This document shows positions 21,975-33,734 of a stretch of DNA of 64,000 nt, in pieces. How positions within the stretch are numbered: position 1 is the stretch's first letter; each line of letters starts with the position of its first letter. Under the pieces are notes generated by a model that ran no database searches, was not told the origin of the DNA, and saw only the letters and a list, made by a program, of their open reading frames with translations. Source of the DNA: Maratus speciosus (lineage: Eukaryota; Arthropoda; Arachnida; Araneae; Salticidae); contig CAWVRF010001068.1 of NCBI GenBank assembly GCA_963932465.1, positions 390,201 through 454,200 of the forward strand, read 5' to 3'. Both the position numbers and the translations under genes were made by a program.

Positions 21975-24900
21975 TTTTCACACTTTAAAGATTGCTTTGA
22001 ATGATGTTATGTGCATGTACATCTATGGCTTTATAAATCTGCAATAGATACAATGAAGTTAATCACTCACTTTTTGTGATTTATTAAAAAGCAATTTAAG
22101 AGAAAATAAATTTATGCAAAATTATAATAAATGTAAATACTGAATTCAAGTAAAATGTTTAGTACAATATTACGGTACACTCCATTTATAGTAGAATTAA
22201 AAGGTGTGTCAGATGTATTTCCTAACTCTATAAAGATAAAATTATAAACGAAATTGCAATAACTAAAATAAATAGCTACAATCATAAAATGAGAAACTTA
22301 TCATAAATAAAATAATAAGTAAAAGATAAAGTTAATTTAAGGAAATAATTCTATATTTTCTCAAAAGCAGCGATACATTTTATAAGAAAGGAAGAGAAAA
22401 ACAATTGTGGCAAGGGAATGAACCCTATGCACGCAACCTGAGGTCGAGGCTAAAATTCGTCTGCTAGTGGTATTTAGCATAGCAGTCTATGGAGTGTGAT
22501 TTATTAATGCTTGTTTGTTAAAAATACTGCAAAACAATTCTTTGTTGTAGCAGCATATTCTTAATATATTGTAATATAAATTCAAAATTTTGTTCTGTTT
22601 GCAAGAAAATTTCCTAAGTTTGCAAATTTTCAGTTAAAATGTATGGATGTAGCCTGGGTCAAGGCTAAAATCGTCTGCTAGCGGTTTTTGCGCCTGCGCA
22701 TACTGGCACTCTGGCGGTGCAGTGGCTAGAGTAACAGATCAACATACCGCCAGCTCTGGCGTCTGACGTCACCTGAATCAGGGTCCATTCCTACACACGT
22801 GTTTAGTTGGAATTCCTCCATATTTCTGATTTTTTTTTTATATAACACAGATGATTATTAAAATGCTACATTATTCTATATATTTTACATTTTATTGGAA
22901 TAAATATTGTAGAGCACTTTTACTATGTTTAAATCTCTGTTTATAAGCTCCTCCAATTTCGGAATATATTTATAGATATGTCCATGCAAATTGCATGATA
23001 AAATGTGTGAAAAGTCTTATTGAATAGTTATAACAGAGAATCTTATAATAGAGTCTGTACAGAGCATTATAGTTATAGTAGAGCATCAGATGAGAGTGAA
23101 AAATCACACAAATAGCAATATTTTATTCAGAAACAAATCCATCAATAAAACTTTCGGTATGTTATATAAAAATCATCAAGACAGCAATATTTAATTTAGC
23201 GGTGTTGTAGTTATAATAAGTTATATACAATCAGCATAAAAATGCTTGTTCCAGGTTTGTAGAATTCAATATGAAAATGCAGAAATAGATTTGGAATAAC
23301 TTTAATATAGTAACTTTGAAGCATTATAGGAGATAGGTTGATCTTAAATTAAGTTAACATTCCCTCATATTTCCAAGTCAGGATAATAATAATGACATTT
23401 TTATAGATAATTCCTTTCACATCACTCTGATAGCCGCTATTTAAAGAAATTGGATATAAAAAACAAAATCACACTAAAAGCGTTTAAATAGGAATCATAT
23501 AAATAACTTCATAAGTTCATTTTTCTATGAAATACACTTGACCGTTTATTTAGTTTAGAAAAGAAATTATTTATTTTCTCATTTCATTTATCTCTACTTT
23601 TATTACGCCCTATTAGCATACTGCTTTAAATTTTCAATTTTATTGTTAACTCCTTTAGTTGCTAAAATTATTTTCTTCTTTTTAATAATTTTTCTTCATC
23701 ATTTTTCCCCAAATATATCTTTTTCTTTCATTTTTAGAGTATCATCTAGCATTGAAAATACATTTTTGAAACTATGTATGGGTTTCTTCGAAACTGTTCA
23801 CACTTCTCTCACAGATACTTCTTTTTGTCACATAGAAGCCTCCTAGGGTATTGAGAGGAGTCTTTTTACATGGTTTTTATGACTATTTTCATGATAGTAC
23901 TTATAGACTCACAGTCACAATAATTATGAAATATATCCAAGATGGTCACAAATACTTTGCATTAACAGTCCCTGATATTTCCCTATTAGTGCTAAAAGTT
24001 TTCTGATAATGAATGTATTGTTAGGAATAACATAGCCCCCCAGCATACAGTCACAAATTTATAAAATGAATATAATAAACAAAGTCTTTACAATGTAAAC
24101 AGAATAATTTAATATCCATGTACAAATGATTTCATTATAGAAGCTTTATAACTAAAACTATATATTATGTAAAGCAATAGCTACACAGAAATAATTCCCT
24201 GTTTTCTTTTCCTAGGTCTGTAAATTGGCGAGAGAGAATAATTTTTTTTTAAGATTTTCAAGAAAGAAATATATTCTGCGGTCCGTTAAAGAATACAATT
24301 TCGGAGATATCAGACATTTCTTTCAAATTAGGAGCACAAAAGCAGACAACAGACAGCGATAGAATTCAAAATTATACACCAGACCTTGCATATTACAAAG
24401 TAATAAGAAAAATGTTTGGCTTTATTTAAAAAAAATCTTGTTGTCTTTCTGGTATTAAAATGAAATAATCTAGTTATGACAACAACTTTGTAATCCTGTT
24501 ATTTATTTATATTCATTATTCTAAGTATATTAAATATAGTGCAGCATCCATCCTTTTCTTTTTGCCCCATACTATATAAAATACCATTATATATACGATA
24601 ATTAACACTATTTTCTAAACAATTTATTAATATATCTCTTGAAAATTTCAGCTAGTATTGTGAATAAAATCATTATACATGACGTTAAATAATAATAAAT
24701 CTTTCGTTTTTAATACATTAAGTTTTTTCTCTGTCCAAAAATTAATTTTATTATAAAAAGAGTCATTTAAAAATATAAAAATGTATTTCACAACAATACA
24801 AGTTTATCATACTAAAGAAATCACGAGTTGAATAAAACTCTCACTCTCAGTACCTTCTTTTTCCCTTTATTGTCACTACTTTGTTTTTAATGCATAGTAT

Positions 24901-26453
24901 ACATTTTAGTTGAACTTTTCATGAAAATGATACAATCATGTATACTCTCTGTGCAGGTTGATTCGAAAGTAAAACACCTGCAGAAATTTTATTATAAATC
25001 TAAATGAAAGTCTATCAAATAACACAAGTAGAAAAAACAATTAAGTTATTTAATTTGCGTAAAATAAATAATACTAAAAAAAGACACAGAGAGAGATAAT
25101 GAAAGTAGAAGAAACTATTGAAAGCAATTTTAATTCCTGTAACAGAATTTTCTGTGTCAATCTGCTGCAAACAAATATTTATCTACAATTCAAAATTATT
25201 AGACAAAATCTACTATCATAAGAAATAATAACTTATAAAATAATCAAAATTTGAATTTAGAAGGGAAATATAATAAAAAGATACAGTAAATCCAGAGCCT
25301 AAAAATAACTTGTATCAATTTTATTTAGTCCCAGCATTTCTTTTTAAACAATTAGATACATCTTCAAAGTATAAAGTAATCTACACACCTGCTACAGTGC
25401 TGAACTCTTTATGCTAATGGAACTTTATGTTTCTAACATTATTAACGTAACTTTTATTTTCTAATGTACTAATTTTTTTTTTCAAATCGATATAAATGCT
25501 AAAAAAATTAGTATTTCAATTTGAACTTAGTCTGAAACGTTTTCCATAAAAATTGAAAGCCAAATTTTCATACCATCTTTGAATTTCTATTTTTGCCTAT
25601 GGAAATAAATAAAATTACCTATATCAAATGATCTATATAACGCTTGAAATTTTACTGACTTAAAGAATTAAATTATGAAAAAAAATCTAGAAAAATTAAA
25701 ATAATTACAAAACTTTATACATCACGAAAGTTATTTTTTTTTTTGTACTTGTAGCATTTGACACAGGCTGGAGAAAGATTTATTCATTCGAAATCCTTTG
25801 CTTATTTTTATTTCATACTATTACTGTACACTTGAAGCTTTCCTAATTATTATTATTTAAATTATAAGTATAAGGTACTTGCATTTAATTATTGCCCAAA
25901 TAGACAAGAAATCACACATTTGCGAATAGCTGTTGGGAATCAGTTAAAATTTTAGGTAAAATAGCAATAATATCATTCCTCCATGATTCATTCTCATGCA
26001 CAAATAAATTCATTAAAACTTTGCGAGATGCATTTCTACGTTTTAAATTATTGTAAAATTCACAAAAGTTCTATTTTACTTTACTGTACAGCACTAATAC
26101 TTAATATTTATGAAAGGAACATTAACAGTAATTCAGAAAAAAATGCAATAAATGATACAAAATGGTTTGGAGAGAATTACAACACATATGTATTTATTTG
26201 GCGCATGTATCTTTCTATTCATTTTTAATAACAATAGCCTCTTTTTTCTTCGTTTATTGTTGTTTAAGTTAAATGCATAGATGTAAATTTGACAATATTA
26301 CATTTCATAGGAAAGTGGGGTCGGATAAGATAAATCTCAAATGTACTTTAAAAATTTTTTTATTGCAATAATTAGATGCACAGTAAAAACAATTATGTAA
26401 AATTAGCATCAATCTCCATAAATTCAGGAGAAAATTTATAAAACACCTTTACT
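21975..26453. other. 4.5-kb AT-rich region without supported genes
   Basis: 5' flank of the zinc-finger ORF on its minus strand, then featureless AT-rich DNA. One notable item: two direct copies of a GGCTAAAATTCGTCTGCTAG-like block at about 22449 and 22663. The second is followed by GC-richer sequence (GTGCAGTGGCTAGAGTAACA, then GGGTCCATTCC at about 22782) that loosely resembles pol III A and B boxes of a degraded SINE. Confidence 0.45.
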
Positions 26454-26461
26454 CTTGAAAT
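26454..26461. repeat. 8-bp target duplication of the large hAT, left
   Basis: CTTGAAAT, identical to 35438-35445. It fits the hAT target preference nTnnnnAn. Confidence 0.7.
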
Positions 26462-27330
26462 CAGGGCCGTAGCTTGAAAATATTATTGGGGGGGGGGGGG
26501 GAGGACCTGACTTTGGCGCCCTTTTATGATTTTCATTTTTCGACCCTCCACCCCCCTCTTCCCAGCAACGTCGTCTCTATCCGTGCTAATGTTCCCACAA
26601 TTCATATTATAGTAGCCCTAATCCGTGCTATCATCATGTCTTTTATGTATAATTCATCTTCTGTGATGCTTTACACAACAATTATCTTTATTTTCACCTT
26701 TTCAAAACACCTCTTGCACTGTTGATTGATATATGTAGATTAGGGTGTCCCAGGATACAAGGTAAATTTTTTTTTTTTTGCAAAATCAAATACGCATACC
26801 CTCTATTTTTTTTCCTATTTCACCTGAGAAACATAAATAAAAAATATTATTGTAATGAGATAACGGTAACCCGTGCCGACTTTAGGTCAAACTTGAACAT
26901 GAAATCTTGTATGGGAAATACAATGGAAAGATTGTAAAATGTATGTTTCTTTGGTACATAAAACACTATTTTATTCAAAGAAGATATTTATTAACATATT
27001 ACTATAAAAGAAACATTACTGAACTTATTTTAATTTCAATGTTTTCTTTTTACAGTCGGTATAGAACTTCGTGTGTTCTTGTAAGCAACATAAAGAAAAT
27101 TGTTTTTGTTCCTCCGTCACCGTTATTAAATCATGAAAGTCCTGCATCAATTTTACCGCTCTTTCAGCTGTACTGTTCATTGCTCTGAGCATTGAAATCG
27201 TCTTTTTGCGTCGGGAAACGAAGTATTATTCTCCCATGAAGAGGGGCTCTTCAAAACTATCATAAATTTTGAATCTAGAAAACAATGAATGGCTTTTGAC
27301 AGATATGAGATGATCGATGCTTTTTTCTGT

Positions 27331-27335
27331 AAAAG

Positions 27336-27375
<40 letters not shown>
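27331..27375 (+). repeat. poly-A tract (~45 bp)
   Basis: Nearly pure A run inside the hAT-like pseudogene. It interrupts the coding remnant on the opposite strand. Confidence 0.9.
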
Positions 27376-27377
<2 letters not shown>

Positions 27378-28668
27378 AAATAACAGGTAACAATCGCGTG
27401 ATATAAATGAATAACTAAATAAACCATTACAAAATCAATATATGAAACTCGCCATATATTGAACCACTTTCTTCCTTCGATGGAATGTATGTTTTTTCAC
27501 CGGTCGAGAAATTTTCTGTATGTAAATTTGTCATCATTTTTAATTTTGTTTCTTTGTCAACATCATCATCATCAAAAAGTGCTAATACTGCTATTTCGCC
27601 AGCCAAATATCATAAATGCTGGAGAAATTTCTGTAAAGCAGCTTTCAAGATACTTTCATTCACATTTTCGTAGATTTTCAATTATTTCTAAAAGCTCAAA
27701 TCTTTTTAGGGTTCTTTAACTGCCAAAATGCATTGAAGCCATGTTTAACATAGATTATCACGATAAACAAGCAGACGTTTAACAGTGATTTCTTATCCTT
27801 GGTGTTTCATTTCAGATGAGAATTAAATAACGAGAATTTTAGGGAGTAAACCGCTCGGGGCATGAATCTAGATTAGTACATAGCACACAGAGGTCTGATT
27901 TAATTTTTTTTTTCTGCATCTCCACCTAAAAATATGACAGAAATTTTGATCAACTCTCGATAGTCCTCTCTGATCATAACATTTTAAAGTTCAGCGAGGT
28001 AAAATTCAAGCAAATTGCCAAGCTCAGATACTGGTTCAAATTCCACTCTTTCTCCATAGCACTGTATTTTAGTGGGATAGGCGTTCTTCCAATTCTCTTT
28101 GTTCTTTTTAAATAGTGTAATATCGGGACTTGTTGTCACTTGTTTAATGTTCACTTCGAATACAGCCTTTAATACCAGATCGTATACATGATGGCAGCAA
28201 AGAAAAGCATTTCCCTATGCTTTTTTTTCGAGGAGCGCACAGGCACCATTAAAACGACCTTTATTCGAAGCCATAGTATCACAACAGAGAATTTGGACTT
28301 TGTTTTCGAGATTCCAATCTAAGATAGCCTTCCAAATAGCCTGCGCCTGTTCTTTGCCTGTATAATTATAAAGTTTTGACGCAGCAATGAGGCGTTCTTT
28401 AAGTTCATATGAAATAACTATAAGCAAGCGTTCTTCTTTGGATTTTCGAGCACTCAAAGCAGGCAACAGTTTGCCATCCCAATGTAAGGTCACTACATCT
28501 GGTACCTCGTTTTGGAACTCAATTTTTATATTTTCTGCGCTTTCCTTCCGTGTTTCTGTTCGGATTCTTTGAATTGAAGACTTACTTAACGGAAATTTGT
28601 CAATGTTAAATGCAAGTGCACCCTCCAATAGTAGCTTCAAGAATAAACACATATTTTCACATACTTAA

Positions 28669-28871
28669 CCCCTTGAGGGGCGGCGATATATATTATATAC
28701 CACCTACGATTAATGAAGTTTTACACCAGAAAAATTTTATTAAATTTTACTTTTCTAACTTTGGTGGTAAAAAGCCGTAAAATTGCTTTTAGTTATTTTG
28801 AAATAGAATTTTTCAAAGATTCCGGTGTGAGTTCAACGTTACAGGAACGCAATCACTTGCACCTCAAGGGG
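28669..28871. mobile_element. TTAA MITE, CCCCTTGAGGGG family, copy 1
   Basis: 203 bp between TTAA at 28665-28668 and 28872-28875. The ends are CCCCTTGAGG and its reverse complement. The interior aligns, in opposite orientation, with the element at 55247-55457 (shared ACACCAGAAAAATTTTA- and GATTCCGGTGAGA-type blocks). TTAA with CCC-starting ends is typical of piggyBac-derived MITEs. It interrupts the hAT-like transposase remnant. Confidence 0.9.
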
Positions 28872-30334
28872 TTAATTGACACCTGTCTAATGCAGCAACT
28901 AACTTTAATAATAAAATATTTCCTCATTACTGATTTACTTGTCCCAGGTTCTGAGCTTTCGATCAGTGTTGGGAAATCTTCTTTATCCATATATTCATTA
29001 GGACTCGAAGAGGAATATTCTTCCAATGGTTCGTATGATGCTGAAGATGTGGAAGCGTATCCATATTTGATTCGCTAATTTTCTTCTTTGACAACTCGAA
29101 GTCGGGGCCTTTCTTCTTTTTCGGCCCTTTTTTTGTCCACTCTTACCTAACTGACCGGCTCGGCTCTTTTTAACGCTGCAAGAACATCTTATCTTCCTCT
29201 ATTTTCATTATTTGAAATGCCTCAGCGTGTGCAATGCTGAACAAATTGTCTAACAAGTAGTTTCAAATTCTTGTTGTCGCCGTTTGAATACGTCTTGTAA
29301 TTTTTTTGCATTTTTTTGTAAGTCTCTACAAACGTGGTACATATTAACAAGAGCCCTCACACAATTTGGCAACGATTTCTTAGGCATGTGGGCCTTTTCC
29401 AAAATGATAATACTTTCACGAATAGCGATATTTGCATTTTCATTAACACTTAAATTCATTTCTCGAATATTGTAAAACAAAACTGTGAGAACTTGTCCAT
29501 TAGATGAAAGTTTTGAACCAGTTATTTGATGTTTAATTTTCCCTGTTAAAAATATCATTTTTTTAGAATAGTGCAATTCCACTGCCATGTTCTGCTCGCT
29601 GATTAAAATCTATCCAGACATTTACTAACCAAACACTAACTTGGAATTATACGCACATTGACACATAGACGTTCGCTGTCCTGATTAAAGGAGTACTGAC
29701 ATGTTTCACATGTTTCGCACTGTTTCTTCACGGGTTGCGTATTGTCACAAGCATTCCAAAACCTTTCTTTTTTTTTTTTTTTTTTATCTTTTTCATTTGC
29801 AACTGCTGGGTGCTCCACTACAGACACGTGACAGGGTGACATGTGTCAGCGTTCACTCGCTAAGAACACAAGTACTGATTGAGACATTTAAATGCAAGTC
29901 GGCACGGGTTCCCGTGGTAAAAATTACATGAAACTTTATTTACAAATGTTTTGACATAAAAGGAAAACAATGAGAGGGTGTGCGAAAAAATAAAACGACT
30001 TTCATTTTTTGGGACACCCTAATGTAGATGTATCAGTGTATCACAATATATTATCTACCTAATGTAGATATATATTGTGTGGGGATGTAAATATTCCACG
30101 CAGTAAGATTGTTCATAATTGATTACAATTTGTATCTGTATTATTAGTTATAAATTCAAAAATCCGGAAGAAAAGAGCTCAGAAACTAGGTTCACAGCGA
30201 TTTTAACTTTTTTCTATCGTCAATAGAAGAAAGTATTGTAATAAAAAATGTTTTGACGTCTGGTTGGATTTCGACGTATTTATACGTTTTAGGGGTCAGA
30301 GATCCCTAAAAACATGTTTATACAAAAAGTCTGC

Positions 30335-30945
30335 CCGTCTGTGTGTCGCCATTGTACCATCGAAAAGTGTATTAAGTTATGCATAGAATTGAGCCAATTT
30401 TTTGTGTATGTTTCTGGCTATGGCAAGATGGTCCTCCTTCAATATGGAAATTTTCTGACGGAAGGGGGCACTGTAATAGCGATTTTTGTGCCATTTTCAT
30501 TGTATAATCGAAAAGTATACGAAGTTATAGTTCTGCATAGAATTGAACCTAATTTATTGTGTAATGTATTGGCTATGGCAAGCAGGTTCTCCCTGAATTT
30601 GTAAAAATTCTGCTCGTATGGGCGCTGTAATAGCGATGATTTTTGTCCATTTTCCTTATTGTACCATTGAAAAGTGTATGAAGTTATGCATAGAATTGAA
30701 CAAAATGTTTTGTCTATGTTTTTGGCTATGGTCAGCAGGTCCTCATTCAATATGGAAATATTCTTCCTGTAGGGAGCGCTTTAAAAGCGATGTCTGTGCC
30801 ATTTCCATTGTTTTACCATCGAAAAGTGTATGAAGTTATGCATAGAATTGAACCAAATGTTTTTGGCTATGGCAAACAGGTCCTCCCTGAATTTAAAAAT
30901 ATTCCGCTGAAAAGGGGTTCTGTGATAGCGATTGTTGTTTAATTT
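30335..30945. repeat. ~150-bp tandem repeat, four copies
   Basis: The block ATCGAAAAGTGTATGAAG recurs near 30361, 30509, 30668 and 30820 (steps 148, 159 and 152). Each is followed by TTATGCATAGAATTGA and TTGGCTATGGCAA. Copies are diverged by substitutions and small indels. There is no continuous coding frame. It resembles the internal tandem arrays often carried by non-autonomous DNA transposons. Confidence 0.9.
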
Positions 30946-32464
30946 GCTTGATTTTCTGTAGTTCAATTGCCCATCGACGGCTCGTGCAGCGACGGGAACT
31001 CGCGTCCTGCTAAGCCGGCTATTCGCAAACAGCTGATGTACAAAAGAATAACGAAAAACTATTGATTTTAATAAATATCATGACCGAGATGAACTCGTTT
31101 TTACCCCGATTCATTGAATGAAGTACGAATTTAAGATGAAAATCAAAGTTGGTATAGTATTGAACTAATAATATTGAAGTATTAGCATATGTAGCTACTT
31201 TTTGAAATTTAAGCTGTATGAGACAGAAGAAAGTTTTGGGATTGGCACATCAACTACTTTGGTAGTACATTTAGACATTCCTCATTAACTCAAAGCAGTA
31301 TTGTTAATAATCTATTATAAGGGTATAGTTTCTACGATATACCTTAAATTTTGGAAAGTTTACCGCCCGCTAAATTTGGCAGACATTAATCCATTTGAAT
31401 ACATTTATGCAGCAAAGACAAAAACTTTTCAACAAAGTTAAAAAGTGTTAAATGAGTTTGTTCTAAAAAAGTTTTGTTCTAAGAAGGATATTTTTAGATT
31501 TTTTTATCCCTCTCGAAAATGCAAAAATGTTTGATGCAACACAGTTAGAATGTTGATTTCATGTCTGCATGCATCAAACTTTCAGATTTTCATATTCAAA
31601 TACAAACGAACCAAGAATGCTTTCTTTTCTTTTTAAATATGTGAAACACGCATTGAATTGTAGCTTGATTGTTACCTGGTAATCACTTCTCTCACTATCA
31701 CGTCTCGAAAGCATGTTTAAAATATCAGTTTTGATTTTTACTGAAAAATTCCTGTGCTGTTTGATTCTTAGGAAACTGGTTAAAAATATGTGAAATTTTA
31801 TATGCGAACAGATGATGATTTTATGAATGTGTCAAAAATAAAATTTAGGAAGGAATTTGAGCTTTAACTAAAGTGAACAACTGTAAATTTTCTTACATTC
31901 TACTCTATCCTCAATAATTTAAAACAAATCTTTCATAAATTAAGTTACATAATCTGCTTCCTTCATAATTTTTTTTATTGTTTTCATTTTTGTAAAAAGG
32001 TACCTAGTTTATTTCTGCCGTTTATTTACTCTTGAGGCATTCGTGCCTGAGACACCAGTTTATATATACATTCATTTCAAGAAACGCATGTCTCCAATCC
32101 TCCAAATGACCGGAATGCACTGTTGTCACATTTCACACAAGAGGGGAAGTCAAAGAATTTAAACTTTAAGAGGAGGAAATTTTTATTCAGAGAATTCTTT
32201 CAGGAGAATTGCTATATAACAACCTTAAAGGTCTGCATCTGCACGGACAGAGTCCGGTACAGGACGAAATAAAGCCAAACTTTCAAACGGGCAGAGCAAA
32301 AAAAGAAAAATAATAATAATAAATAAGAGGACCTCGATGCACCAAGTTTTAATGAAATGGGCCTGTGCCTATCTGTGTAGATTTTCACGTCCAGAAGCTC
32401 ATGATAAAGCAATAGTATATCTATAGCAATAATACTATAAGCAATAGTATACAAAGAACCTGGG
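30946..32464. other. spacer inside the large hAT, no gene
   Basis: AT-rich with a short GC-richer patch near 30970-31030. No ORF or repeat structure recognised. Confidence 0.4.
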
Positions 32465-33060
32465 GTTTATGACCGAGGGCCCGCACTCCTATAAGTGTCT
32501 GGTACACTCAAAGCTCTCGGGAGAATCGGAGGCGTGATTCCCGAACTATGCCGCTTAATCCTCGAGTACTTAGGTTTTACGACCTAAGGTCGCTCATCGG
32601 TTAGGTCGTTGCGACCATTTCGTCCAATGGTGTTTGGGGAGCAGGGAAAGTGACATGCGTTCGGCGGTGCTCTTCTTTGGCCAGTAGAATGTGTCATGGC
32701 AGCATCACTGGCTTTCCCGCTTGACGCGATGCACATAAGGTCTCCTCAGAGCTTAGACTGGCGAGGTGACTTGTGTAAGGCATGTTCATTTTATACCAAA
32801 TTTAAAAGGATCTGACTAAGTCGACGAAATATGAACAATTACAATGGACTTGGTTGGACCAAACATAAATGTGTTGCACGAACCGATGCTAATTTGACAG
32901 CACAATGCAGAAATTCAACATGCCCAACGTAAAGATCGGCATTGGACAGTTGCATTGTGCCCGGGCCTATTTTTTCCTGTCTATTAGGGCCAGTCTCAGG
33001 CGTACATTTTTTCTACATACTTGTTCCAGGCTGGACTTTGACTTAATTGTTACTAGGACG
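32465..33060. other. GC-richer island of unknown origin
   Basis: About 600 bp with clearly higher G+C than its flanks (for example GAGGGCCCGCACTCCTA, GTCGCTCATCGGTTAGGTCG). No long ORF, no terminal repeats and no pol III boxes that I can place. It may be a fragment of a separate element or part of the large hAT's own sequence. Confidence 0.4.
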
Positions 33061-33357
33061 TGTCGGACAGGACGTTTTTTTATTTTATTTTATTTACTTA
33101 TTTTTTGTAAAAAGAATAGTGATACTGGAGTGTTTGGAAATATACTTTTATGAATTAAGAAGAAATATTTTCAAAAATCTATTTTTTTACAATACAGCTT
33201 CAAAATGAAAGTTTTTTAACCACTTCTTATATTCATTCTAAACTTAATTTTTTTAATTGTCTTTGTTTGAATGTAAAAGTCTAAGAGTTTAAGTGTTCCT
33301 TAATGTTGCTATTCTGTATTCTATGGATTGCGTACTTATCGCCTGAAATATAGGGTA

Positions 33358-33548
33358 AGGTGGTGCAAGAGTGCGCGGTGTACAAAAGTAGGCAGAGCAA
33401 TTATCTAATCCAAAGACAGAGTTTTGTATTTAACTACAGTTGTAAACGATGTAATGAGAATCATTATTGTAGGTAAATGCAAAACTCTGTTTTGGGATTA
33501 GATAATCGCTCTGCGTACTTTTGTACACTGCGAAATCTTGCTCCACCT
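33358..33548. mobile_element. 191-bp TA-flanked foldback MITE
   Basis: AGGTGGTGCAAGAG at the left is mirrored at the right, and inner blocks GTGTACAAAAGTA and ATTATCTAATCC are also mirrored, so nearly the whole element is inverted repeat. TA lies on both sides (33356-33357 and 33549-33550), suggesting a Tc1/mariner-type parent. Confidence 0.85.
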
Positions 33549-33734
33549 TATATTACTATAAAAATTTCGCATAAATATGTATGCAGCATTCTTTAAAGAA
33601 AATCTTAATTATATGTTAAGAAAAATCGGATTTTTTGTAGAAATTGAGCTGTTTTGGGTTTTTAATTTTTTAAAGGCTCCAGGTTTAGGCTTTTAGTTTT
33701 TAAAACCAACCAAGATAGCTTTGTTTTTTATTGG

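Larger units (their letters stand above)
27040..29588 (-). pseudogene. transposase-like gene of the 3.3-kb hAT-like element
   Basis: From the 5' side: an intact N-terminal stretch 29588-29250 (SSNGQVLTVLFYN...KKSLPNCVRALVNMY...KKNAKKLQDVFKRR); then, after a frameshift, LFSIAHAEAFQIMKIEEDK; a Ser-rich linker; the TTAA MITE (28669-28871); and 28652-28215 with KSSIQRIR, VTLHWDGKLLPAL and CCDTMASNKGRFNGACALLE. A run of eight T (minus-strand A) at ~28227-28234 shifts the frame, after which CCHHVYDLVLKAVFEV, a stop, MIREDYRELIKI, FDDDDVDKETKLKMM and finally ERAVKLMQDFHDL follow. HWDGK and CDTxASN look like the two Asp positions of an RNase H-fold transposase, with CCHH following. That reading is inference from a protein type I recall as widespread in arthropod and cnidarian genomes. 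Several stops and shifts make it dead. Confidence 0.75.
26741..30021 (-). mobile_element. 3.3-kb hAT-like transposon with decayed transposase
   Basis: TAGGGTGTCCCA at 26741 and its reverse complement ending at 30021 define the ends. A subterminal ACCCTCT block is repeated on both sides. The flanks 26733-26740 and 30022-30029 are both ATGTAGAT, an 8-bp duplication fitting nTnnnnAn, and TAGGG fits the hAT YARNG end rule. The minus strand carries a transposase-like pseudogene. A 203-bp TTAA MITE is inserted within it. Confidence 0.85.

Noticed and set aside
29636..29842. 68-residue minus-strand ORF with CETCETC and a Lys-rich run
   Set aside because: Lies just upstream of the hAT-like pseudogene and may be eroded 5' sequence of that element, but the Cys spacing matches no domain I know and the Lys run is a poly-T tract read in reverse.
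30314..30833. Overlapping ORFs on both strands in the 30.3-30.9 kb region
   Set aside because: They arise from the 150-bp tandem repeat and are not maintained through all units.
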